DNA from: Mogibacterium kristiansenii
Lineage (GTDB): Bacteria > Bacillota > Clostridia > Peptostreptococcales > Anaerovoracaceae
Direction of reading: 5' to 3'
Length of the DNA: 64,000 nucleotides
Assembly: GCF_009695905.1 (NCBI RefSeq)
Contig: NZ_VUNA01000005.1
Span: forward strand, 62,001-126,000
Shown piece after piece: positions 33,750-43,409 of this stretch. How positions within the stretch are numbered: position 1 is the first letter of the stretch; every line of letters begins with the position of its first letter. The translations under genes were made by a program, and so were the position numbers. The notes under the pieces were generated by a model, which was given only the letters and a program-made list of their open reading frames with translations, searched no databases and had not been told where the DNA came from.

Positions 33750-34940
33750 GTGAACAAGGAATACGATGTAAGTGTAATTATTCCGATATACAATAGTGAG
33801 GAATACATTGAGCAAGGGATTCAAAGTGTTCTGAATCAATCGAGAATTGAAGTGGAATTGATTCTTGTGAATGATGGTTCTACAGATGGATCTGCCGGCA
33901 TTATCGATGAATATGCGAAAAAATACGATTCGGTTAAAGCAATTCATCAAGAAAATGCCGGAGTGGGCGCTGCAAGAAACAGGGGAATTCGGGAGGCAAC
34001 CGGGGAATACATTGCATATTTGGACAGTGATGATTTTTATGAACCGGAGGTATTATCTGAATTAATTGAAAAATGTAGAGAACAGAAATTGGACGTGTTG
34101 TTCGCCACATACATGAACTTTTTTGAAGATGAGATTGCTGCAGAAAAATGGCACAAGAATCGAACGGAAGAAGTAATGAGAAGAGGTGACTATACGGCTG
34201 TTCCTGTTACAGGGATAGAGTTGATGAGGCAGTTTAAAAGCCAGAAAGAATACAATGTTAATGTCTTTGCTCAGGTTGCAAATCGGGATTTCTTAAGGCG
34301 CAACAATATCCTCTTCCCGGAAGATATTGTTTTTGAGGATGCTCCATATACCTTTGCGGTTTTGCTGCATGCAAAAAGAGCCATTGCTTGTAAAGAAGTG
34401 TTAGCTCAGCGACGGATTCGCGATAATTCCATCGAACACCGTCCGCCAACTGTAGAGCGTTGTTATGGTGCATTTAAGGGAATAGAACCGATGATACAGA
34501 GAATCGAACAAGCAATGAACGATGTGTCGGAAGAGGAAGATCGAAGTGTTGTCAGTCACGAGCTTCGTCGACGGTATCTCTTTGCATCAAAAGCGTTTCG
34601 ACAGTTACCGGAGGTGGAACAGGAGGAATTTCTGAAGAGACTTTCACCGGTGGAAGAAATATTATTTAGAGCACTTGTGGAACCGTACGCAGCAAAATAT
34701 CTGCAGTGCGAAGGATTAAAGGAAAGGGTAAGAACACAAAAGGATAAAGCATTAGAGCTTGAAAAGGAGCTGAGTGTTCAAAGCCGTGAACTGGAAAACG
34801 TTCGGAAAACGGTACAAGAAAAAAACCAACAAATAAAGAAGCGAAATCAGGAGATTGAAAGCATAAAAAAATCAATCACCTTCCGCATTGGAAAGGTAAT
34901 TGTGGGACCGTTTTCATTCTTAAAAAAACAATTTAAATAA
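33750..34940 (+). CDS. GT2 family glycosyltransferase with a C-terminal coiled coil
   Basis: 396 residues from GTG 33750, preferred because AAAAAGGAG lies 6 bases upstream; a TTG at 33720 would add ten residues but has only a weak ribosome site. GT-A signatures: DVSVIIPIYNSEEYIEQGI, VNDGSTDGS, GVGAARNRG and the YLDSDDFYEP metal site. The last ~70 residues are a charged heptad-like coiled coil (LEKELSVQSRELENVRKT) ending in a basic FRIGKVIVGPFSFLKK tail. It follows the phosphoglycerol transferase closely. The sugar is unknown. Confidence 0.88.
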   Translation: MNKEYDVSVIIPIYNSEEYIEQGIQSVLNQSRIEVELILVNDGSTDGSAGIIDEYAKKYDSVKAIHQENAGVGAARNRGIREATGEYIAYLDSDDFYEPEVLSELIEKCREQKLDVLFATYMNFFEDEIAAEKWHKNRTEEVMRRGDYTAVPVTGIELMRQFKSQKEYNVNVFAQVANRDFLRRNNILFPEDIVFEDAPYTFAVLLHAKRAIACKEVLAQRRIRDNSIEHRPPTVERCYGAFKGIEPMIQRIEQAMNDVSEEEDRSVVSHELRRRYLFASKAFRQLPEVEQEEFLKRLSPVEEILFRALVEPYAAKYLQCEGLKERVRTQKDKALELEKELSVQSRELENVRKTVQEKNQQIKKRNQEIESIKKSITFRIGKVIVGPFSFLKKQFK

Positions 34941-34969
34941 GCATTCAGCTGACGAATTATAAATGATGG

Positions 34970-34998
34970 TTGAAAAAACTGCTATTATAGGATAGAAT
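34970..34998 (+). promoter_or_regulatory. Promoter of the ABC exporter pair
   Basis: TTGAAA (34970-34975), 17 bases, TAGAAT (34993-34998), 39 bases before the permease start. Confidence 0.7.
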
Positions 34999-35036
34999 TA
35001 AATGGTTTATTATGAAATTATTTAAAAGGTGGACGT

Positions 35037-35819
35037 ATGAATAAATTCTTTTCTAATATCAGAAAGTATCATAAATATGCGATTCGAAGTGCAAAGGCAG
35101 AATTGAAAAGTGAGGTAGCAGATTCGTACCTGAATTGGCTTTGGTGGATTATTGAACCGGTATGTTTCATGCTGATTTATACCTTTATTTTCGGCTACGT
35201 ATTTCATAACAAAACGCCGTATTTTGCTTCATTCGTGTTCATTGGATTAACCGCATGGGACTTCTTTAACAGAATGGTAAAGGGCAGCGTTCGATTGATT
35301 GTAAGTAATCGGGATTTGGTGAAGAAAGTATATATTCCAAAATACATTTTATTGTTAGCGAAATCCTATACTTATTTATTTAAAATGGGAATTTCCATGG
35401 TAATTACGTTTTGTTTAATGTTTGCACAAGGTGTTCATTTATCGTGGCACATTCTGTTTTTCATTCCGATTACGATTATCTTGTATGTATTGACCTTCGG
35501 CATCGGTATGATATTGATGAACTACGGTGTTACGGTGAATGACCTTTCCAACTTGATTAACGTATTTCTGAGAATGGTATTTTACTTATCCGGTGTGTTC
35601 TATAATATCAATGAACGTTTGGCAGGTACGTTGTGCTTTGTGCTTCTTCGAGTAAACCCAATTGCCATGATAATGAATGAGTTTCGGCGGACGATGCTGT
35701 ACAACCAGCTTCCAAGTTTTAAATGGCTGGCTGCTTGGTTAATTATCGCATTGATTCTTAATGCGATTGGTATCCATTTGATTCACAAGAACGAAAACAG
35801 TTATGCGAAGGTGATTTAA
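35037..35819 (+). CDS. tagG: Teichoic-acid ABC exporter permease TagG/TarG
   Basis: 260-residue ABC-2 type permease with about six helices, the normal length for TagG/RfbA-type polysaccharide exporters. Typical features are an amphipathic N-terminus (AKAELKSEVADSYLNWLWWIIEP), FIGLTAWDFFNRMVKGSVRLIV, VKKVYIPKYILLLAK and FYLSGVFYNI. With the ATPase 2 bases downstream it moves lipid-linked teichoic acid across the membrane. Confidence 0.92.
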   Translation: MNKFFSNIRKYHKYAIRSAKAELKSEVADSYLNWLWWIIEPVCFMLIYTFIFGYVFHNKTPYFASFVFIGLTAWDFFNRMVKGSVRLIVSNRDLVKKVYIPKYILLLAKSYTYLFKMGISMVITFCLMFAQGVHLSWHILFFIPITIILYVLTFGIGMILMNYGVTVNDLSNLINVFLRMVFYLSGVFYNINERLAGTLCFVLLRVNPIAMIMNEFRRTMLYNQLPSFKWLAAWLIIALILNAIGIHLIHKNENSYAKVI

Positions 35820-35821
35820 CT

Positions 35822-36574
35822 ATGAGTAGTAACGAGAAAAAAATTGCTTTATCCGTAAGGAATTTACATATCTTCTACAGGGGACTAAAGAAAACTTCCA
35901 TTCGATCCAGTTGGATGCGCTTGAAAGATAAGGTAGAAATCTTCGAAGCACTAAAGGGTGTTAGTTTTGATTTGGAAGAAGGAAAAATCCTTGGAATTAT
36001 CGGAAAGAACGGAAGCGGAAAGTCTACAATGCTCCGTGCAATTGCCGGAATCTTTTCTCCGGATGAGGGTACCATTGACTTACACGGAAGACGAGTGTCA
36101 TTACTCTCCATTGGTGTTGGTTTCAATAAAAAGCTGACCGGTCGTGAGAATATCTATCTTTCCGGAATGCTGCTGGGATTTTCAGAAGAACAGATTGCAG
36201 AGAAGGAAAAAGAAATTACTGATTTTGCAGATATCGGCAAGTTCATCGATCGTCCGGTAAAAACTTATTCTTCCGGCATGTATTCGAAACTGGCATTTGC
36301 AATTACGGCGATTCTGGAAACAGACATCATGCTTATTGATGAAGTGTTGAGTGTCGGCGATCAGCGGTTTAAAGAGAAGAGTTACAACAAAATGAAAGAA
36401 CTCATCTCGGATGAGACTCGGACGGTTGTTATTGTTTCCCACAGTTTAAGTACTATTGAGGAATTGTGCGACGAAGTTCTGTGGTTAAATGACGGCGAAG
36501 TAATCGAGCAGGGAGACCCGGAAGAAATACTGCCAAGATATATGGAGTTTATGAAGTCCAAAAAAAAGAAATAG
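35822..36574 (+). CDS. tagH: Teichoic-acid ABC exporter ATPase TagH
   Basis: 250 residues. Walker A GKNGSGKST (about residues 61-69), signature YSSGMYSKLAF (the SSGM variant usual in TagH/Wzt ATPases), Walker B IMLIDEVLSVGD, and the switch His in VSHSLS. There is no extended C-terminal carbohydrate-binding or SH3-like domain such as those of Wzt or Bacillus TagH, so it is the short form. It is followed by a strong terminator at 36584-36611. Confidence 0.93.
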   Translation: MSSNEKKIALSVRNLHIFYRGLKKTSIRSSWMRLKDKVEIFEALKGVSFDLEEGKILGIIGKNGSGKSTMLRAIAGIFSPDEGTIDLHGRRVSLLSIGVGFNKKLTGRENIYLSGMLLGFSEEQIAEKEKEITDFADIGKFIDRPVKTYSSGMYSKLAFAITAILETDIMLIDEVLSVGDQRFKEKSYNKMKELISDETRTVVIVSHSLSTIEELCDEVLWLNDGEVIEQGDPEEILPRYMEFMKSKKKK

Positions 36575-36583
36575 GATTTTCAG

Positions 36584-36611
36584 GGAGGTGGCAGATTGCC
36601 ACCTCCTTTTG
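36584..36611 (+). terminator. Intrinsic terminator closing the first polymer block
   Basis: GGAGGTGGCA and TGCCACCTCC pair perfectly around GAT, followed by TTTT. Confidence 0.92.
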
Positions 36612-36648
36612 ATAAAAAAAAGACAGTATTATTAATGATTTATTTAGA

Positions 36649-36677
36649 TTGAACATATAAAAATAAGATGGTAAAAT
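36649..36677 (+). promoter_or_regulatory. Promoter of the TagD-fusion/LicD block
   Basis: TTGAAC (36649-36654), a 17-base spacer and TAAAAT (36672-36677), 47 bases before the next gene; together with the terminator at 36584 it starts a separate transcription unit. Confidence 0.72.
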
Positions 36678-36724
36678 TATTATGACTTTGTATATCGGTT
36701 TCTGAGAATGAGGAGGAAACTACA

Positions 36725-38032
36725 GTGAAAACAGTGATAACGTACGGTACTTTCGATTTATTCCACGAAGGTCATTACAACATATTAAAGAGAGCAAAAG
36801 AATTGGGAGACTATCTGATTGTCGGGGTGACGGGAGAAACCTACGATGCGGAACGAGGCAAGCTGTCCGTTCAGGATAGTTTGGCAACGCGTATTGAAAA
36901 TGTTCGGAAAACCGGTTTTGCCGATAAGATTATTGTAGAGGAGTATTTGGGACAAAAGATTCCGGATATCATTAAATATCACGTGGATATTTTTGCAATC
37001 GGTTCCGATTGGAAAGGCAAATTCGATCATATCGGCAAATATTGTCAAATCTGTTATTTAGAGCGAACGAAAAATATATCCAGCACTCAGCTTCGAGAGA
37101 AGACTTTGAGTATTTATCGCTACGGTATTGCTACGGATGAAATGTACGACAATGAGGCGGTAATTGAACCGAAAGTTGTAAGTGGCATTCACGTAGAAAG
37201 TGTTTTTGCAGAGGATGAAGCATTAGCACAGCGGTTTGCAGAGTATCATGAATTAAATGGTGGGTTCAGTGACTACGAGAAGTTTCTGGAAGATGTGAAC
37301 ATTGTTTACATTAAGTTGCCACGAGAGAAACGTTACGATTACGTTAAACAGGCGGTGCAGAACGGCAAACATGTAATTGTGGATATGCCGTACACGATGG
37401 ATAAGCGTCAGGAAGAAGAAATCCGTAAGCTTTCCGCGCAGAACGAGACAGTCGTTATGGAGAACGTACTGACCTTATATCAACACGCCTTTGGGCAACT
37501 GCTCTGGATGGCGAAAGGAAATGAAATTGGAGATTTGATCAGCATCAAATGCTCTATCTCCAGGAGCATGTTTGACCATAAATGCGGATATGACTTCGTT
37601 GATTTGGCATACTATCCGGTCTGTGCGATTACGAAGATATTAGGCGCAGATATTGAATCGATAAACGTTAAAACCATAAAAGATACCGAAGGAAACATCA
37701 ATTATGGATTGATTACGTTGAATTATGAGAACACCGTAGCCACCGCAGAAGTGGGGATGGATATGGAGTTGGATTGCGGCCTGAAGATTCTTGGAACAAA
37801 GGGCGAAATCTTTGTTCCGGATGATTGGTGGAGAATGGGATATTTCAAGTACAAGAACCAAGGAGACGATCGTACAAAACATTACAGCTCCAATTTCGAA
37901 GGAAACGGATTCCGGTATCTCATTCAGGCTATTCTTCAAGAAATTAAATCCAAGAATTCTGATGTTGCGCGAATTCTTCCGAATGAATCAGAAGTGGTAC
38001 TTGATGTTTTGAATAGAATAGAGTTACAATAA
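36725..38032 (+). CDS. Cytidylyltransferase (TagD-like) - Gfo/Idh/MocA oxidoreductase fusion
   Basis: 435 residues from GTG/ATG at 36725 behind GAGGAGGAAAC. Residues ~1-130 are a complete TagD-type cytidylyltransferase: VITYGTFDLFHEGHYNIL (HxGH), RIENVRKTGFAD, FAIGSDWKGKFD and ERTKNISSTQLRE (the RTxGISST counterpart). Residues ~145-435 resemble the Gfo/Idh/MocA oxidoreductase family (VYIKLPREKRYDYVKQAVQNGKHVIVDMPYTMD, then the C-terminal substrate barrel AEVGMDMELDCGLKILGTKGEIFVP), but the usual N-terminal GxGxxG nucleotide loop is weak (VVSGIHVESVFAED). Inference: it activates a polyol- or alcohol-phosphate with CTP and also oxidises or reduces the same or a precursor molecule. Confidence 0.85.
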   Translation: MKTVITYGTFDLFHEGHYNILKRAKELGDYLIVGVTGETYDAERGKLSVQDSLATRIENVRKTGFADKIIVEEYLGQKIPDIIKYHVDIFAIGSDWKGKFDHIGKYCQICYLERTKNISSTQLREKTLSIYRYGIATDEMYDNEAVIEPKVVSGIHVESVFAEDEALAQRFAEYHELNGGFSDYEKFLEDVNIVYIKLPREKRYDYVKQAVQNGKHVIVDMPYTMDKRQEEEIRKLSAQNETVVMENVLTLYQHAFGQLLWMAKGNEIGDLISIKCSISRSMFDHKCGYDFVDLAYYPVCAITKILGADIESINVKTIKDTEGNINYGLITLNYENTVATAEVGMDMELDCGLKILGTKGEIFVPDDWWRMGYFKYKNQGDDRTKHYSSNFEGNGFRYLIQAILQEIKSKNSDVARILPNESEVVLDVLNRIELQ

Positions 38033-38054
38033 TTATTCACAGGATGTTTTTAAA

Positions 38055-39707
38055 ATGCACGGTGGTAAGAGTATGCATAACAGTTTTTTAGAAAAACCGC
38101 ATCAACGGAACGAGGGGCAGGATAAGCTCTTGGAATTATTAAAGAAGTTCGACGAACGATGTGAGGAATTTAATATAACGTACTATCTTGGTGGCGGAAC
38201 TGCGCTGGGCGCAATTCGACACAAGGGTTTTCTTCCTTGGGATGATGATGTAGATCTCTACATAACCCGAAGAGAATATCAGAAACTGTGTAGCGTGCAG
38301 AAAGCATTTTTTTCTGATGATTTCGTATTGGCCAACAATGAAAACTTTTCCCGATATCGAAATCCGTACGCACGATGTATCGACACATCTTCAACTGCGG
38401 TAACTTTGACGCGTTTGGCAGACGACGCACCGAAAGGTCAATTCTTGGAGCTTTTTATCTTGGATCCGATACCGACGGATGCAGAGGAAAAGAATTCGTG
38501 GCTGACTCTTTTTTGGATATATTGTGAATTGCTGTGCCTTACCTATCGCAATGCATCCGAAAAGAACGGAAAGTGGATAGATTTCGATCTCTATGACAAA
38601 TATTTGAAGCGGTGCGATAAGATTGGCTGTGAGCAGGTGCTGCATGAATTGGAAGAAACGTTGTTTTCCATCGAAGAGGAAAATGCAGAAGACTATATCT
38701 TGAGTTGGGGCGGAGAGTTCTTTATCTACCCGATTCAAGCTTTTGGAAAACCTAGAAGGGTGGAGTTTGAAAAAACGTTGCTGCCGGTTGCGAGCAAGGC
38801 GGAGAATATTTTCAGGATTGCCTTCGGAGACGACTGGGCAATTATCCCGCAGAACGAAAACCAGATTCAGCATAATGTGAAATTAGACATGAACCACTCC
38901 TATTTGGAATATATGGAGAGTGAAGACGAATTCGAGAATTTGTGGCCTCTTTATCCGGAACGAAAAAGGGCAGCTCTGGCGATGTTTTATTCTGAAATGA
39001 ATCTCGTCAAGTTGTCTCAGATGAGAATGATAAATTCGCTGAAGCATTATTTTGAGAGTAAGAATGCGATGAGCGAGTTGATGGAACTAGAACGAGAAGA
39101 AAAATATAATGAGATGCTGGAAATTCTCAATCCTTGGTTAGATGCACAGTTCTCGGATCTGTTTCGTCGATGGAATCGGTATTTAGATATCGGCGATGAA
39201 TATTTGGAGAGAATCCTATGTACATTGCTGAATACCGGTGATTTCAAACGTTTTTCCAAGATTTTGGATTGGACAAAAGATTTAAAGCAAGCAGAAAGTT
39301 CAGAAAGTTCGAGGATATCGGAGTACCGAGCATTTGCAACCGCAATTCGAAACGCCAATGCATATATGGATGTAAAAGATTTCCAATCGGCAAAAAAAGA
39401 ACTTGAATGTGCTGTAATGTACAGGTATGCGGTCGATCAAGAATGTTACCGGCTTGCGGACATAAGATGGTGTGTGGGAACTTATGAAGTGCAGGATTTG
39501 AATGCGTTGCTGCAGCGTGTTATAAATTTGCAGGATGAGTATCCGCAACAATCCGATTTTCTGTTTTATCGCGGAAGGGTGGAATACTTATTGGGGGATA
39601 CGGATTCTGCAACGAAGCATTTGGAAGAATTCTACAAAAATAGTCGAAATGGAATGATGCGCCTTGCAATCAGAGAGATGCTTGAGGAGGATGGAGAGAT
39701 AGCGTGA
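38055..39707 (+). CDS. LicD-family phosphotransferase with a C-terminal repeat region
   Basis: 550 residues. The LicD nucleotidyltransferase-fold core is in the first ~260 residues: YYLGGGTALGAIRHKGFLPW, the metal-binding DDDVD, then YARCIDTSSTAV and FILDPIP, with the late FGDDW segment (about 258). LicD proteins transfer phosphate-linked groups (phosphocholine in pneumococcus) from a CDP-activated donor onto teichoic-acid or glycan sugars. The C-terminal ~200 residues are helical with TPR-like pairs (AYMDVKDFQSAKKELECAV; FLFYRGRVEYLLGDTDSA). Two ATGs (38055 and 38073) are possible; neither has a strong ribosome site. Its stop overlaps the next gene's GTG. Confidence 0.88.
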   Translation: MHGGKSMHNSFLEKPHQRNEGQDKLLELLKKFDERCEEFNITYYLGGGTALGAIRHKGFLPWDDDVDLYITRREYQKLCSVQKAFFSDDFVLANNENFSRYRNPYARCIDTSSTAVTLTRLADDAPKGQFLELFILDPIPTDAEEKNSWLTLFWIYCELLCLTYRNASEKNGKWIDFDLYDKYLKRCDKIGCEQVLHELEETLFSIEEENAEDYILSWGGEFFIYPIQAFGKPRRVEFEKTLLPVASKAENIFRIAFGDDWAIIPQNENQIQHNVKLDMNHSYLEYMESEDEFENLWPLYPERKRAALAMFYSEMNLVKLSQMRMINSLKHYFESKNAMSELMELEREEKYNEMLEILNPWLDAQFSDLFRRWNRYLDIGDEYLERILCTLLNTGDFKRFSKILDWTKDLKQAESSESSRISEYRAFATAIRNANAYMDVKDFQSAKKELECAVMYRYAVDQECYRLADIRWCVGTYEVQDLNALLQRVINLQDEYPQQSDFLFYRGRVEYLLGDTDSATKHLEEFYKNSRNGMMRLAIREMLEEDGEIA

Positions 39708-40645
39708 GATGTAATAGAGATGTGGTGTTGGAACTCCTATGTGAAATTTTCAGAATTTGCAATGAAAAAAAATTGCGGTGCTGCCTTTCCGGAGAGTTCT
39801 TAATAATGCCTGCCGTACAAAAGGAAATTCGTCGAGAGGCTCCTCGTGGTGAAGTGTCAATGCCTTTTTACGATTTGTGCATCCTGGCAGAGGAACTTAA
39901 AAAACAGGTATCCGAAAATCGGAACGCCGAATGGTTTTTCGATAACGAAAACATAAAAGATATTTGTTTTTCCTATGTTGCAACGGATACGATGTATTAT
40001 GACATAAGGTACGACAAAAATTGCAAATATCACGGAGTGAGAGTTCTTATTAAACCGGTATTCGATCAGACGCGATTCACAAAAATAAGCAATTTCTTAA
40101 TGAACGGATGGATTCAGCAGATTGGGTCAAAGGCGAAAAAACAGAATTTGGAAAATAGAATTCTGCGATTTGTCTTTAAGAAAAAACCAAAGATGATTTT
40201 GAATTATTTAAAGCGTCGATTGATGAAGGAACAAAGAAATTCATCCGGAAATAAATGCTTTACCTGGTCTTTTAATTTCAGGAAGAAGCTCAAATTCGAT
40301 ACAAATTTCTGGGATGATTTAGTTACTGTTGATCTCGATGGAATTTCGGTATGCGTACCGAAGAACCTCGATGAATACGCCAATGTATTGCATGGACGTA
40401 ACTGGAAAGACAAGAATTACAATAAAGATTATCTAAATTATTTGAGTAATTCCGGAATTTCATACAAAATGTTTTTCGATGAAGCGGATATGAATACGCT
40501 TGGGAATGAATTATCTGAGGCAGTTGATTCCAGAAGAAAGAAAAAGAATGACTATAACAAAGTAAATGCGCCATTCAAAAGTTCTTGGGAGAATTTTTAC
40601 ACGAGAGAGATTGGTTGGCGTGGAAAGGAAGAGGAAAATGATTAA
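39704..40645 (+). CDS. Degenerate LicD-like protein (pseudoenzyme candidate)
   Basis: 313 residues from GTG 39704, which overlaps the stop of the LicD gene (GTGA). It has the same helix lead-in as LicD ([26 protein letters not shown]), but where LicD has GGTALG...PWDDDVD it has SGEFLIMPA...SMPFYDLCI, so the metal-binding Asp cluster is missing. A later [22 protein letters not shown] aligns by eye with the DTTS...HGI segment of the 43410-44591 protein. Very Lys-rich and A/T-rich. A partner or regulator role for the active LicD is inferred from translational coupling; the function is unknown. Confidence 0.65.
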   Translation: MRCNRDVVLELLCEIFRICNEKKLRCCLSGEFLIMPAVQKEIRREAPRGEVSMPFYDLCILAEELKKQVSENRNAEWFFDNENIKDICFSYVATDTMYYDIRYDKNCKYHGVRVLIKPVFDQTRFTKISNFLMNGWIQQIGSKAKKQNLENRILRFVFKKKPKMILNYLKRRLMKEQRNSSGNKCFTWSFNFRKKLKFDTNFWDDLVTVDLDGISVCVPKNLDEYANVLHGRNWKDKNYNKDYLNYLSNSGISYKMFFDEADMNTLGNELSEAVDSRRKKKNDYNKVNAPFKSSWENFYTREIGWRGKEEEND

Positions 40646-41711
40646 TTTTACAGTAGGTCCGGTACAGTCCAGTGAAAAGGTCAGAAGTATTGGTGCAGAA
40701 CAAGTACCGTACTTCCGCACACCGGAATTTTCTGATTTGATGAAAGAAAATGAGAAGCTGATGAAGAAATTCGCTAAAGCTTCCGATGACAGCCGTGTCG
40801 TATTCATAACCGGTTCCGGAACTGCATCCATGGAGGCCTGTGTGATGAATCTTTTTACATCGGAAGATAAGGTGTTGGTTGTAAACGGAGGAAGTTTCGG
40901 AAATCGTTTTGTGCAGCTTTGCGAAATTCATGATGTTCCGCATGAAGTAATTGCTTTGGAAAAAGGAAAGACCCTTACAAGGGAGGAACTCTATAAATAT
41001 GACGGAATGGGATTCACCGGATTTTTGGTGAATATGCACGAAACATCGACGGGAGTGCTGTACGATATTGATATGATCAGCGAATTCTGCAAGAAGAACG
41101 ATATCTTCTTACTGGTAGATGCGATCAGTGCATTTTTGGCAAATCCGATTAACGTAAAAGAACAGCATGTGGGGGCGATGATTACCGGCTCGCAGAAAGC
41201 GTTAGCGTGCCCTCCGGGTATTTCGGTAATCGTTCTTTCGCCGGAAGCCATTGAGCGAATTGAGAGAAATAAGGTTAAGTCCATGTATTTTGATTTGCAG
41301 GATGCATTGAAAAACGGAGAACGCGGGCAGACACCGTTCACTCCGGCGGTTGCAATTCTTATTCAAATCAATGAACGACTGAAGGAAATCGAGGCACAGG
41401 GAGGCGTAGAGAGCGAAATTAAGCGAATCGCGACGCTTGCAGAAGATTTCAGAACGAAGATCAAAGAATTGCCGTTTGAAATCATGTCGGAATCCTTATC
41501 CAATGCGGTAACTCCGCTTCATCCAACCACAGCATCGGCGTATGATATTTTTACAACACTTAAGGATGAATACGAAATCTGGGTTTGCCCGAATGGCGGT
41601 GATCTTGCGGACACATTATTCCGTGTGGGACATATCGGATATCTCACTGAAGCGGACAACGATGCATTGATTCATGCACTGGAGGATATGAAGAAAAGAG
41701 GACTTATTTAA
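40638..41711 (+). CDS. PLP-dependent class V aminotransferase
   Basis: 357 residues from ATG 40638 (AAGGAAGAGGAAA upstream). Fold-type I class V aminotransferase related to serine-pyruvate/alanine-glyoxylate and 2-aminoethylphosphonate transaminases: [10 protein letters not shown] at the start, [14 protein letters not shown] (about 53), [13 protein letters not shown] (PLP Asp, about 155-167) and [12 protein letters not shown] (Schiff-base Lys, about 181). The C-terminal RVGHIGYL is also typical. It lies between the two LicD modules, so it probably aminates a precursor of the group that LicD attaches. No phosphonate mutase or PhnX genes are seen, which argues against a 2-AEP pathway within this window. 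Confidence 0.85.
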   Translation: MINFTVGPVQSSEKVRSIGAEQVPYFRTPEFSDLMKENEKLMKKFAKASDDSRVVFITGSGTASMEACVMNLFTSEDKVLVVNGGSFGNRFVQLCEIHDVPHEVIALEKGKTLTREELYKYDGMGFTGFLVNMHETSTGVLYDIDMISEFCKKNDIFLLVDAISAFLANPINVKEQHVGAMITGSQKALACPPGISVIVLSPEAIERIERNKVKSMYFDLQDALKNGERGQTPFTPAVAILIQINERLKEIEAQGGVESEIKRIATLAEDFRTKIKELPFEIMSESLSNAVTPLHPTTASAYDIFTTLKDEYEIWVCPNGGDLADTLFRVGHIGYLTEADNDALIHALEDMKKRGLI

Positions 41712-41740
41712 CCAAGCATACGAAAGGATGGGAGTAACTT

Positions 41741-43378
41741 TTGAATACAATACAAAAAAATCTTTATCAACTTCTTTGCGAAATTGACGAGCTCTGTAAA
41801 AGTCAGGATATTCAATATTTCTTGGCCGGCGGCACAGCACTGGGGGTTGTGAGAAATCATCGTTTCCTCCCGTGGGACGATGATATGGATTTATATATTA
41901 CAAGGGATAACTGGGCGAAGCTTCGGGATGCGGTAGAGTCCGGAAAAGTTGAGTTGCCACCGAATCGGGAACTGGTGTATGCAGAGAATACGCCGTACTA
42001 TTCCAATCCGATTCCAAGATATGTGGATACTTCTACAACGGCGATATACTCTTCTCAGATGCTGCCTGGTCGTGCGTGCGGTCAGCATGTGGAGTTCCTT
42101 ATTATGGATCCGATGCCGAACGAAGAGCAGGAAAAAGCAGAATTCTTGAAGAATCTTCGTATGTATACGGAATTAATCTCCCCTTATTTTGTTGTAAACA
42201 AAAGCTTATCCATCGAAGATTTCAGAGAGCATGCAAAGGAATATAAGAAATTATATGCTGTCGCAGAAAAAGAGAGTTTGAACGCGGTTCTGAAGGATTT
42301 GGATGCTAAATTGCACAGCTGTGTTGAATCCGAGTCCAAAGAGATGTGCATGCGTTGGGGTATTCAGACATTGATCTATCAGCATGCGGATTTCGGAAAA
42401 AGTCGTCCGGAGTTATTTGAAGGAAGAATGTTTCCCGTTGGCGAACACGCGGAAGGAATTCTGAGAGATGCATACGGGGACAGTTGGATGTATGTTCCGG
42501 AAGTGGAAGATCAGGTCGTTCACAATGCTTTGCAGGATATTGAAATTCCGTATGAAGAATATACGAAACGCTACCAGCCGTATGTGGACAAGGAAAAAAT
42601 GTTGCAGTCGTACCGAAAGAATAAGAACAACAGTTTGAGTGTTTTTTGCCTTCGAAGAGAGCGAGAGAAGCTGGCTGTGGAAGCGCAAGCTCTGATTATT
42701 CGAGATACAATAAAGAATGAGCTGGAAGAAAAACTGGACGACATTCGAGATAACTATAACGCAAAGGCTTATGGTGCGGTAAGAAATATTTATCGGGATT
42801 ATACTCAGAACCAGATGAATCAGTATGCCAGAAAATATAATGTGTATTACAATATTTCGGACGAATGTATGTACTACATTTTGATGACGGCCATTCAACA
42901 GGGTCGATATTTCGAAGCACAGAAGTATTTAAATATACGAAAGCAGAATGAACCTCTTTCCGAAAAGCTGCTGGAAGTACAGGAATTAATAGATTATTGC
43001 AGAGATCTTTCGATTGCGATATACGATTATGATGATGTAGATCGCATTAAAGAACTCCTTCGCGAAGCGAAATCGGAATGGAAGGAGCTGCTGGATTACG
43101 GTCGTGCCGAGCTGTGGTTGAATGACCGGCTTGCCGAAAGCGAGTTGGACTGGCAGCAACAGAAGACCCGTGCGGAGAAATGGAATCAGATTTATCCGGA
43201 AGACGGTGAGGTTATGGCATATCTGGCAGAGTCGGAATTAAAGTTGGGAGAAAAAGAAAAGGCAGAAGACTTATATAATCGTGCAATCCATTTAACCAGA
43301 AACGGTATTATTTGGGAGAAGGCAAAGGAAAGCGTTGGGTTGGAACGAATTGAAGAAGAATATGATCTTCGAAAATAA
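41741..43378 (+). CDS. LicD-family phosphotransferase, second copy
   Basis: 545 residues from TTG 41741 (AAAGGATGGGAG upstream). The LicD core is YFLAGGTALGVVRNHRFLPW followed by DDDMD (about 27-51), then YVDTSTTAIY and FLIMDPMP, and YGDSWMYVPE near residue 250. A helical, TPR-like C-terminus (AQKYLNIRKQNEPLSEKL; AESELKLGEKEKAEDLYNRA) matches the architecture of the first LicD. Two full-length copies suggest two acceptor sites or two substituents. It is followed by its own degenerate LicD partner. Confidence 0.88.
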   Translation: MNTIQKNLYQLLCEIDELCKSQDIQYFLAGGTALGVVRNHRFLPWDDDMDLYITRDNWAKLRDAVESGKVELPPNRELVYAENTPYYSNPIPRYVDTSTTAIYSSQMLPGRACGQHVEFLIMDPMPNEEQEKAEFLKNLRMYTELISPYFVVNKSLSIEDFREHAKEYKKLYAVAEKESLNAVLKDLDAKLHSCVESESKEMCMRWGIQTLIYQHADFGKSRPELFEGRMFPVGEHAEGILRDAYGDSWMYVPEVEDQVVHNALQDIEIPYEEYTKRYQPYVDKEKMLQSYRKNKNNSLSVFCLRREREKLAVEAQALIIRDTIKNELEEKLDDIRDNYNAKAYGAVRNIYRDYTQNQMNQYARKYNVYYNISDECMYYILMTAIQQGRYFEAQKYLNIRKQNEPLSEKLLEVQELIDYCRDLSIAIYDYDDVDRIKELLREAKSEWKELLDYGRAELWLNDRLAESELDWQQQKTRAEKWNQIYPEDGEVMAYLAESELKLGEKEKAEDLYNRAIHLTRNGIIWEKAKESVGLERIEEEYDLRK

Positions 43379-43409
43379 ATAGAGATGTTGTAAAGACAGA
43401 GGTAAAGCA

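Noticed and set aside
40638-41711. Phosphonate (2-aminoethylphosphonate) biosynthesis
   Set aside because: The aminotransferase is related to PhnW, but PEP mutase and phosphonopyruvate decarboxylase genes are absent from the window.
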